DNA from: Ruminococcus sp. | Lineage (GTDB): Bacteria > Bacillota > Clostridia > Oscillospirales > Ruminococcaceae | DNA: 9,576 bases | Direction: 5' to 3' | Assembly (NCBI GenBank): GCA_031262625.1 | Contig: JAISHJ010000086.1 | Location: 1-9,576 of the forward strand | In this document: positions 1-6,231 of the stretch, one piece after another | How positions within the stretch are numbered: position 1 is the first letter of the stretch | Layout of the letters: the number at the start of each line of letters is the position of its first letter | The notes under the pieces: model-generated | What the model was told of the DNA's origin: nothing | What the model saw: the letters and a program-made list of their open reading frames with translations, nothing else | Databases searched by the model: none | Translations under genes and position numbers: made by a program

Positions 1-42
1 TAGTATACCGTAATAACAAACGCTGACTTGTGATGTTCTAAA

Positions 43-91
43 CCTCCGCTTGTCCTCATAAGATTTAGAGGAACTAAAGACTTTTCGGAGG
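43..91 (+). promoter_or_regulatory. Leader of the S1-domain gene with possible SD-sequestering pairing
   Basis: The Shine-Dalgarno sequence CGGAGG (86-91) lies 8 bases before the ATG at 100 and is a strong site. The leader also contains CCTCCG at 43-48, its exact reverse complement. A second nested pair is possible between CCTC (54-57) and GAGG (68-71). Together these could form a two-stem structure that hides the ribosome-binding site. Only the complementarity is seen; folding and any regulatory role are inferred. Six pairs across a loop of about 37 bases is modest, so chance is a real alternative. Confidence 0.3.
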
Positions 92-99
92 AATAGAAA

Positions 100-1032
100 A
101 TGAACAGGTTTGAACCCGAGGGTAAACTATTCGACAGCCGTGAGAATCAGGGTTATATCGGCAGCGCGGACGGTCTTCGTGATGCGATGCGAATGGGCAA
201 AATTATTGAAGCAAGAGTAAGGCTTTGCGATAAGGAGCGTAATCTTTTTGTCGATCTGCCCTGCGGAAAAGGTTACATAAAGAATGTTGAGGGCGCGATA
301 GGTATAAAAGAAGGCACAACAAAACCAATCGCCCTCATCACAAAGGTTAACAAGGCAATTTCATTTAAGGTTAAGTCGGTGGAAATACTTCCGGACGGAA
401 GCGTTTTTGCAGAAATGTCCCGCAAAGAAGCACAGATTGAATGTATGAACGAATATGTAAATAAACTTTCGACGGGAGATGTTATCCCGGCGAGAGTTAC
501 GCATATGGATTCATTCGGTGCTTTTGTGGACATAGGCTGCGGAATACCATCTCTTATTCCTATTGCGGCAATATCAGTATCGAGGATTTCTCACCCTTCC
601 GACCGCTTTAAGGAAAATCAGGATATATTTGTAGTAATTGAAGAATTTAAGGATGACGGGAAAATTAATCTCACCCATAAAGAGCTTTTAGGTACATGGG
701 AGGAGAACGCGGCAGACTTTACTGCTGACGAAACCGTTTCGGGAATTATCCGCTCAATCGAAAACTACGGTATTTTCATTGAACTTGCGCCGAATTTAGC
801 AGGGCTTGCCGACCACAATCCGCTGCTGCCTGTGGCGGTAGGGGAGCGGGCGAGCGTCCATATTAAGGCAATTATTCCCGAGAAGATGAAGATAAAACTG
901 AATATAGTTTCGGTATGCGAGGACGGCTGTCCTATGCCGCCGCTTCGGTATTACATAAAGTCAGGGCACCTTGACTACTGGAAATATTCCACAGATTCCG
1001 CTTCTAAGATAATTGAAACGAAATTTTATTAA
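100..1032 (+). CDS. S1 RNA-binding domain protein (three S1-like OB folds)
   Basis: This 310-residue cytoplasmic protein is built from about three S1-type OB folds and probably binds single-stranded RNA, in mRNA-ribosome interaction or RNA turnover. Domain 1 (about residues 31-108) is degenerate. Domain 2 (about 123-197) is the clearest, with the S1 signature SFGAFVDIG at 138-146 and the ribosomal-S1-like stretch LTHKELLGTWEEN at 191-203. Domain 3 (about 208-272) carries ENYGIFIELA at 221-230. There is no signal peptide, membrane segment or catalytic motif. The protein is shorter than the 4-6 domain ribosomal protein S1 of Gram-negative bacteria, so it is better read as an S1-like protein of Clostridia than as true RpsA. 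The ATG at 100 has an ideal SD (GGAGG, 87-91). The gene appears monocistronic in this window, because a terminator follows. The S1 fold is certain; the exact RNA target is not. Confidence 0.9.
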   Translation: MNRFEPEGKLFDSRENQGYIGSADGLRDAMRMGKIIEARVRLCDKERNLFVDLPCGKGYIKNVEGAIGIKEGTTKPIALITKVNKAISFKVKSVEILPDGSVFAEMSRKEAQIECMNEYVNKLSTGDVIPARVTHMDSFGAFVDIGCGIPSLIPIAAISVSRISHPSDRFKENQDIFVVIEEFKDDGKINLTHKELLGTWEENAADFTADETVSGIIRSIENYGIFIELAPNLAGLADHNPLLPVAVGERASVHIKAIIPEKMKIKLNIVSVCEDGCPMPPLRYYIKSGHLDYWKYSTDSASKIIETKFY

Positions 1033-1051
1033 CACATTGTCCATAAAAATT

Positions 1052-1083
1052 AAAGCATATGCCGTTTTGGCATATGCTTTTTT
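1052..1083 (+). terminator. Rho-independent terminator after the S1-domain gene
   Basis: A perfect 12-bp inverted repeat has arms AAAGCATATGCC (1052-1063) and GGCATATGCTTT (1069-1080) around the loop GTTTT. The downstream arm runs into a T tract (1078-1083). It starts 20 bases after the S1 gene stop codon. It should separate that gene from the PBP gene, which has its own promoter. Confidence 0.9.
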
Positions 1084-1123
1084 GCGAAATTCATACATTT
1101 TCATTACAATTCATCAATTCCCC

Positions 1124-1152
1124 TTTAATTTTTCATAATTTTATGCTATACT
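1124..1152 (+). promoter_or_regulatory. Predicted sigma-A promoter of the PBP gene
   Basis: An extended -10 element, TGC followed by TATACT (hexamer at 1147-1152), sits 17 bases after a weak -35-like TTTAAT (1124-1129). The region from the terminator to the start codon is strongly AT-rich. The TG extension would compensate for the poor -35. Transcription would begin near 1159, giving a leader of about 40 bases before the ATG at 1200. The placement right after a terminator supports it; it is a by-eye prediction. Confidence 0.6.
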
Positions 1153-1199
1153 ATATAGAAATGTATAGCTATTAAATAAATATTTATCGGAAAACAGGT

Positions 1200-3377
1200 A
1201 TGGCTGTAAATAGAAAACGAAAAAGAAAACATCATCCCGTAAAGAAGGTACTTGCTTTTGTCGGCACGTCCCTGCTTTCGTTGCTTTTGATTATTATAAT
1301 AACCGTCGCAATTATCGCGGCGGCTTTGACAGTTTATGTCATGCAGTATATAAATGATGCTGAACTTATAGACATAAATAACGTCCCGATGGACTATTCA
1401 ACCTTCATCTATGCTACCGATAAAAACGGCAACGAAATTGAACTTAAGAAGATAAGCCGCAATGCCGACCGTATACCTATTGATATTTCAGAGGTTCCCC
1501 AACAGGTTAAGGACGCTTTTGTGTATATTGAGGACGAGCGTTTTTATGAACATGACGGCGTTGACTGGAAACGTACTTTCGGCGCATTCTTAAACGAATT
1601 CCTCTCCATGTGGGGAAGCAGACAGGGCGGTTCGACCATTACCCAACAGCTTGTAAAGAATGTTACCGGAGATGAAATACAGAATTTTGAGCGTAAACTG
1701 CGCGAGATTTTCCGCGCATCAAAACTTGAGGAATATTATACCAAATCCGATATCTTAGAAGCATATCTTAATATTGTCGGTATGGGCGGCTCTACAAGCG
1801 GTATACAGGCGGCTTCCCTTAAATATTTCAATAAAAACTGCTGGGAAATTGACCTTGCGGAAGCGGCTTGCCTTGCTGCAATTCCGAAAGATCCTAATGA
1901 AAATAATCCTTTCTATACTGTTGAAGACCCCGAAACGGGAGAAATTATAGAACGAGGAATCGAAAATAATCGTAAACGTCAGCTTTTGGTGCTTGATGCA
2001 ATGCTTAGCAATAATGCAATTTCAGAAGCTGAATATGAACGCGCCGTAAATAAAAAGCTTGTATTCGCAGACCGAAGCAGAACGAGCGAGTCGGGTGATG
2101 ACGGCATACAGTCATGGTTTGTGGATGATGTTATACGTGATGTAACTCTCGATCTTGCAGACCTTTACGGTATTACCTTCGAGGAAGCTAACGACAGGCT
2201 CTATAACGGCGGATATATGATATATACCACCGTAGACCTTGAAATGCAGGAAAAGCTTGAAGCTGAGTATGCCGATTACACTAATTTTTCCGAAACGGTT
2301 CTGACAGACCCTCCGCAAGCTTCCTTTATCTGCATGGATTATATGGGAAATATCAAAGCGGTTGTCGGAGGAATCGGACTTAAAGCAGGGGATAACATTT
2401 TTAACCGCGCAACCCGCGCAACCCGTCAGCCCGGCTCATGTATAAAGCCGATCACTTCCTATAGCTATGCCGTTGAAAACAAGCTTCTTACATGGTCAAC
2501 AATGTTTGTAAATGAGCCGGTTAGGAAGATTATTAACGACGAGGGTATAGAGACAGACTGGCCTCATAACTATAATACATTGTCTTACGACAGAATGGGT
2601 TACTTCACCTTCCAAGCACTCCAACGTTCGTTGAACACAATTCCGGCACAGCTTGTTACACAGGAAACGCCGCTTGCAGTATTCGACTTTTTACAGAACC
2701 GTTTCCATATTTCAACTCTTTCCGCATCGGATGCAGACCTTGCACCTATGTCTGTGGGCGCGCTTACAAACGGCATAACCCTTAAGGAGCTTGTTGCCGC
2801 TTATCAGCCTTTCGGAAACGCCGGTGAATATTTTGAACCGACGACTTATACGAGAGTACTCGATTCCGAGGGAAGAGTAATTTTGCAGCATAAATATGTA
2901 AAATATCAGGCGCTTGATAAAGAGACAGCATATATAATGAACAAATTTTTACAACAGGTTATCGAAGGTCCTAACGGAACAGGGCGCGCTGCAAGGCTCA
3001 CCCAAACGCCGTTAATCGGCAAGACGGGTACTACCCAAGACTGGCACGACCTTGCGTTTATCGGCTGTACCCCCGATTATGTCAGCGGTATTTGGTACGG
3101 TTATGATATTCCGAAAGAGGTTACTACCGGAACATATTACAGTTCGTCGCAGGTTTGGAAGAACGTTTTCGGTGACATTGCAGACTCCGGCAACGGAAAG
3201 CAGTTCCCGGACTGCCCGACTGTGAAGGAACTTTACTATTGCACACAAACAGGGCTTCTTGCCGGAGGAACTTGCCCCACAGGCGATGTAGGCTACTACA
3301 CGGAAGACAATATCCCTCCGTACTGCAACGGCGTTCACCCCTATCTTGATGCCGCCGCTGCAACGCAAACTAACTAA
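1200..3377 (+). CDS. Class A penicillin-binding protein (peptidoglycan glycosyltransferase / transpeptidase, PBP1a type)
   Basis: This is a bifunctional cell-wall synthase that polymerises lipid II into glycan strands (GT51) and cross-links the stem peptides (transpeptidase). A short basic cytoplasmic tail (RKRKRK, 5-10) precedes one membrane anchor at about residues 18-50, which leaves the rest outside the cell. The GT51 domain (about 90-260) has EDERFYEHDG at 111-120 with the catalytic Glu111, QGGSTITQQ at 142-150, RKLREI at 165-170 and EAYLN at 187-191. The transpeptidase domain (about 370-665) shows all three penicilloyl-serine motifs: SCIK with Ser413, SLN at 477-479 and KTGTT at 608-612. 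Both activities should therefore be intact. The tail (about 665-725) holds four cysteines (672, 681, 692, 709) in a CxxTGLLAxxxC-like arrangement; there is no PASTA or FN3 domain. The ATG at 1200 has only a weak SD (GGAA at 1189-1192), but a stop lies in frame just upstream (1173-1175) and the next Met is inside the membrane anchor. Confidence 0.96.
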   Translation: MAVNRKRKRKHHPVKKVLAFVGTSLLSLLLIIIITVAIIAAALTVYVMQYINDAELIDINNVPMDYSTFIYATDKNGNEIELKKISRNADRIPIDISEVPQQVKDAFVYIEDERFYEHDGVDWKRTFGAFLNEFLSMWGSRQGGSTITQQLVKNVTGDEIQNFERKLREIFRASKLEEYYTKSDILEAYLNIVGMGGSTSGIQAASLKYFNKNCWEIDLAEAACLAAIPKDPNENNPFYTVEDPETGEIIERGIENNRKRQLLVLDAMLSNNAISEAEYERAVNKKLVFADRSRTSESGDDGIQSWFVDDVIRDVTLDLADLYGITFEEANDRLYNGGYMIYTTVDLEMQEKLEAEYADYTNFSETVLTDPPQASFICMDYMGNIKAVVGGIGLKAGDNIFNRATRATRQPGSCIKPITSYSYAVENKLLTWSTMFVNEPVRKIINDEGIETDWPHNYNTLSYDRMGYFTFQALQRSLNTIPAQLVTQETPLAVFDFLQNRFHISTLSASDADLAPMSVGALTNGITLKELVAAYQPFGNAGEYFEPTTYTRVLDSEGRVILQHKYVKYQALDKETAYIMNKFLQQVIEGPNGTGRAARLTQTPLIGKTGTTQDWHDLAFIGCTPDYVSGIWYGYDIPKEVTTGTYYSSSQVWKNVFGDIADSGNGKQFPDCPTVKELYYCTQTGLLAGGTCPTGDVGYYTEDNIPPYCNGVHPYLDAAAATQTN

Positions 3378-3537
3378 ATTACGCCTTGAATGTTTGGCAT
3401 TCTGTACGTAAACTTATGAAATTAAATTCCGCAGGCTAAAGACAGCTGTACTGTAAGTGAACTCATAACCTTAATTCCGCCGGAAACGGATTACCGATTT
3501 ATACCTAAACCGATTATACCGATTAGAATGGAAACTA
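3378..3537 (+). other. Intergenic gap with short repeats, no clear terminator or promoter
   Basis: This 160-base gap separates the PBP gene from the methyltransferase operon. It holds the heptamer ACCGATT three times (3493-3499, 3509-3515, 3518-3524), the last two 9 bases apart. AATTCCGC occurs twice (3425-3432, 3473-3480), in each case followed by (A/C)GG. There is an 8-bp palindrome ACAGCTGT (3442-3449) and a weak hairpin GAATG/CATTC (3388-3402) without a T tract. The only -10-like hexamer near the gene, TAGAAT (3524-3529), has no matching -35. Either read-through from the PBP gene or a regulated promoter is possible. Confidence 0.4.
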
Positions 3538-4644
3538 ATGGACTTTATTTTAGCCGCTCCCTGTCACTTCGGACTTGAAAGTGTAGTAAAATTTGAATTG
3601 CAAAGAATCGGCGCTGCCGATATAAACGCTTCGGACGGAAAGGTTACTTTTCGCGGCGACGAAAGGATGATTGCGAGGGCGAATATTCGCCTTGCTACTG
3701 CCGAGCGCGTACGTATACTCCTCCTTGAAAGCTATGCCGGGAGTTTTTCCGACCTTATTGATGCGGTTGATACGATACCGTGGGAGGATTATATCGGGCG
3801 TGAGGATGCTTTTCAGGTTAAAGGTTCGTCCCTTGACTCAACATTAACCTCTGTTCCGAAACTTCAGGCTACAATAAAAAAATCAGCCGCAATGCGGCTT
3901 TGTTCTCGTTATGACATGAGTGCCTGCCCTGAGACAGGTGCTATGCATCAGATTGAATTTACCCTTCGGAAAAACACAATATCGGTGTACCTTGACACAA
4001 GCGGTGATGGACTTCATAAACGCGGCTACAGGAAAAATTCAAATGCCGCTCCGATAAAGGAAACTCTCGCTTCCGGAATTATCGACCTTGCGAGAATAAA
4101 GCGTGCAGGCGTTGTAACAGACCCGTTTTGCGGAAGCGGAACTATACTAATTGAGTCGATGTATAAAGCTTGTAATATTGCGCCGGGATTGAAGCGCAAT
4201 TTCGCAGCGGAAAAGTGGGAAATTATACCGCGCCTAATATGGGAAAGCGAGCGTGAAGCGGCGAGGGCTGATATCATTTCCGACAGTGATTTTCACGCAT
4301 ATGGCTTTGATTACGACCCCGAATCTGTTCAGCTATCCCTTGATAATGCGAAAAAAGCCGGAGTAGCGGCGCAGATAACGGTAAAAAACGCTGACATAAA
4401 AAATTTCAAACAGACAGAGGGCGTTATAATCTGTAATCCTCCGTACGGTGAGAGATTGCTTGAAATCCGCGAGGCGGAGAAGCTATACAGAATAATGGGC
4501 GAGAAATTCGCCGCAGACCGCGAACATCCCGCTTATATTATCTCTCCGCATGAAGAATTCGAGAAATTCTTCGGGAAAAAAGCTTCAAAAAAGCGCAAGC
4601 TATATAACGGAATGATGAAGTGCAATCTTTATATGTACTATTAA
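3538..4644 (+). CDS. THUMP-domain class I SAM-dependent RNA methyltransferase (YpsC / RlmL family, UPF0020)
   Basis: This enzyme probably transfers a methyl group from S-adenosylmethionine to the N2 of a guanine in 23S rRNA. E. coli RlmL modifies G2445; YpsC is the Bacillota relative, and the exact site here is inferred from homology. The N-terminal part (about 1-60, with APCHFGLE at 7-14) and a THUMP domain (about 45-155) would bind RNA. The family hallmark LHKRGYR is at 159-165. The Rossmann methyltransferase domain has the SAM-binding DPFCGSGTI at 195-203, the acidic motif GFDYDP at 256-261 and the catalytic motif IV NPPYGERL at 300-307. At 368 residues it is close to YpsC length and lacks the extra C-terminal RlmK domain of E. 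coli RlmL. The ATG at 3538 gives the normal family N-terminus, though its SD (GGAA, 3530-3533) is poor. It is the first gene of a tight four-gene run. Confidence 0.92.
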   Translation: MDFILAAPCHFGLESVVKFELQRIGAADINASDGKVTFRGDERMIARANIRLATAERVRILLLESYAGSFSDLIDAVDTIPWEDYIGREDAFQVKGSSLDSTLTSVPKLQATIKKSAAMRLCSRYDMSACPETGAMHQIEFTLRKNTISVYLDTSGDGLHKRGYRKNSNAAPIKETLASGIIDLARIKRAGVVTDPFCGSGTILIESMYKACNIAPGLKRNFAAEKWEIIPRLIWESEREAARADIISDSDFHAYGFDYDPESVQLSLDNAKKAGVAAQITVKNADIKNFKQTEGVIICNPPYGERLLEIREAEKLYRIMGEKFAADREHPAYIISPHEEFEKFFGKKASKKRKLYNGMMKCNLYMYY

Positions 4645-4648
4645 GGTG
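4644..4648 (+). promoter_or_regulatory. Ribosome-binding site deciding the kinase start
   Basis: AGGTG at 4644-4648 begins at the last base of the preceding TAA stop and lies 3 bases before the ATG at 4652 (the AGG core is 5 bases before it). It matches the 3' half of the consensus AGGAGGTG. The in-frame GTG at 4646 lies inside this site and so cannot use it, which favours ATG 4652. Confidence 0.6.
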
Positions 4649-4651
4649 CTT

Positions 4652-5314
4652 ATGAATAAATTTGTTGTTATTGACGGACTTGACGGTTCGGGGAAGACCA
4701 CACAGTTTGATATATGTAAAAAAAAGCTACAGCTTACGCATAATGTTTTGGAACTATCTTTTCCTACTTACAGGGAAGCATCCTCCGCTGTAAAAATGTA
4801 CTTAAACGGCGAGATAACTCCCGAAGCAGACGGCGTTAACGCCTATGCGGCGGCTTCATTTTATGCTGTTGACCGCTATATTAGCTATAAGCAGGATTGG
4901 GAGAAAAAGTTTAACAGCGCGGAGATTGTGCTTTCCTGCCGCTACACTACTTCTAATATTATCCATCAAACCGTAAAACTTCCGGAAACAGAGCGCGAAA
5001 ATTACATCGACTGGCTATATGACTATGAATTTTGTAAGTTAGGTTTACCGAAACCCGACAGCGTAATCTACCTCAATATGCCGGTTGAAGCTTCGCAGAT
5101 ACTCCTTTCAAAGCGTTATAATGATGACGAAGGAAAAAAAGACATTCACGAAAAAAATATTGCGTATCTGAAAAAATGTTATGATGCCGCGATATTCTCT
5201 GCAAAAAAATTAGGGTGGGTAATAATAGACTGTGCGAAAAAAACTTCTAACGGCTATGAATTCTTACCCGAAGATGAGATAAATAAAATTATCATGTCAA
5301 ATATATTAAAATAA
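4652..5314 (+). CDS. Thymidylate kinase-like P-loop nucleoside monophosphate kinase (divergent)
   Basis: This cytoplasmic kinase probably phosphorylates dTMP to dTDP, or a related deoxynucleoside or its monophosphate, with ATP. Starting at ATG 4652 it has 220 residues, near the usual 205-225. The P-loop GLDGSGKTT is at 9-17 directly after the first beta strand (FVVID). AVDRY at 72-76 matches the TMPK nucleotide-contacting ADR motif. SCRYTTSN at 95-102 stands where TMPKs have DRY, so the Asp is replaced by Cys. PKPDSVIYLNMP (134-145) is the typical PD-strand, and a lid-like region with SKRYNDDEGKK (153-163) follows. The changed DRY motif and the neighbourhood (classical tmk usually sits by holB) suggest a second, specialised TMPK-like enzyme. 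The family is secure; the substrate is not. The gap to the upstream gene is 7 bases and to the downstream gene 11. Confidence 0.85.
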   Translation: MNKFVVIDGLDGSGKTTQFDICKKKLQLTHNVLELSFPTYREASSAVKMYLNGEITPEADGVNAYAAASFYAVDRYISYKQDWEKKFNSAEIVLSCRYTTSNIIHQTVKLPETERENYIDWLYDYEFCKLGLPKPDSVIYLNMPVEASQILLSKRYNDDEGKKDIHEKNIAYLKKCYDAAIFSAKKLGWVIIDCAKKTSNGYEFLPEDEINKIIMSNILK

Positions 5315-5325
5315 ATAGGTGTACT

Positions 5326-6213
5326 ATGCTCGAATTCCATGAACTTACCATCGAAGAAAAATCTCGTGCCGACAAAGCTTTGCGTGCTTCTGATTTCAGA
5401 GGCTGTGAATACAGCTTTTCTAATAATCTTGCGTGGCGGCGTGCCGCTGACTCGAAGATTGCTTTTTATAAGGACTTTTATATCTGTGCGGCGACAAATC
5501 CCGAGTTTTCCTGTATAAATCCTGCCGGGGAAGGCGATAGGAAGGAAGTTATAACGCTGCTTAGAAAACACGCCGAAAACCTCGGTCAGCCGCTCTATTT
5601 GGGCGGTGTTACAGAGGAGCAGTTCTCTTTTTTTGAGGAGTGTTTCCCCGGTGAATATACTGTCGAAACTAACGAAGACTATTACGATTACGTTTATAAT
5701 ACTGCCGACTTTCAAAATTTTCCGGGAAAAAAATACCACGGCAAACGAAATCACCTCTCACGCTTTAAGACAATGTTTAACTACGAATGTACAGACATAA
5801 CAGAGCGTGATTTTGACGACTGTATAGTTTTTGCGGCGCAAAAATTCGATGATAAAGAAGATTCCTCAACCGAAGATACTTCATCTGCTGTTGTCGAACA
5901 ATTTGCTATAGACACTTATTTTAACGAATACTATAATCTCGGACTTTTCGGGAAGATTATAAGAATAGACGGTAAAATTGCGGCGTTTTCAGTAGGGGAC
6001 AAGCTTAATTCCGACACGGTTGACGTTCATATAGAAAAAGCCGACACGTCTTTTCATGGCGCATATACAGCTATTGCGAATCTTTTTTCGCAGGGGATTA
6101 CCGAAACTTACCTTAACCGCGAGGAAGACCTCGGTATAGAAGGGCTTCGTAAATCCAAACAGTCTTACTACCCCGTGTTCCAAATTAAAAAATACAGATT
6201 GACTTTTAAGTAA
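5326..6213 (+). CDS. DUF2156 domain protein (GNAT-like fold, related to the C-terminal domain of MprF)
   Basis: This is a 295-residue soluble protein of the DUF2156 family, which has a duplicated GNAT-like fold and is related to the catalytic domain of phosphatidylglycerol lysyl/alanyl transferases (MprF). MprF uses aminoacyl-tRNA to modify lipids. This protein has no membrane segments, so a different acceptor is likely and its substrate is unknown. Visible family features are FSNNLAWR at 31-38, the central strand-helix DYVYNTADFQNFPGKKYHGK (121-140) followed by RNHLSRF (141-147), the second-half segment GKIAAFSVG (216-224), and the hallmark YLNREEDLGIEGLRKSK (262-278) near the C-terminus. 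ATG 5326 is preceded by AGGTG (5317-5321), as in the gene before. It is the third gene of the run, 11 bases after the kinase and 18 before the transporter. Family membership is confident; function is not assigned. Confidence 0.85.
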   Translation: MLEFHELTIEEKSRADKALRASDFRGCEYSFSNNLAWRRAADSKIAFYKDFYICAATNPEFSCINPAGEGDRKEVITLLRKHAENLGQPLYLGGVTEEQFSFFEECFPGEYTVETNEDYYDYVYNTADFQNFPGKKYHGKRNHLSRFKTMFNYECTDITERDFDDCIVFAAQKFDDKEDSSTEDTSSAVVEQFAIDTYFNEYYNLGLFGKIIRIDGKIAAFSVGDKLNSDTVDVHIEKADTSFHGAYTAIANLFSQGITETYLNREEDLGIEGLRKSKQSYYPVFQIKKYRLTFK

Positions 6214-6231
6214 TCCTTACTGAGGTTTTTT

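Noticed and set aside
1..26. Possible tail of an upstream gene ending at TGA 24-26 (reads VYRNNKR)
   Set aside because: Seven codons are too few to support a gene or to identify a family.
2405..2425. Tandem 9-base repeat CCGCGCAAC in the PBP gene, encoding RATRATR
   Set aside because: Relatives have NRAT-x-A-x-RQPGS of the same length at this place, so it is normal family sequence and not a recent duplication.
3012..3368. Overlapping minus-strand frames under the PBP 3' end
   Set aside because: They are shadows of the transpeptidase and tail region, which shows intact catalytic motifs in the plus frame.
3390..3419. Nine-codon ORF in the gap after the PBP gene
   Set aside because: It has no SD and no conserved feature, and such short frames are expected by chance.
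3528..3578. Alternative ATG at 3528 upstream of the methyltransferase start
   Set aside because: It is out of frame, gives only a 16-codon peptide and has no SD.
3885..3902. Terminator-like hairpin AGCCGC/GCGGCT followed by TTTG inside the methyltransferase gene
   Set aside because: The stem is only 6 bp, the T run is short and interrupted, and it sits in the middle of an intact coding region.
4646..4648. GTG start for the kinase, two codons upstream
   Set aside because: It lies inside the AGGTG ribosome-binding site; ATG 4652 gives the usual family N-terminus.
5254..5754. 166-codon open frame on the minus strand
   Set aside because: It runs antisense across the well-supported kinase end and the DUF2156 gene, has no recognisable domain and is explained by codon bias of the real gene.
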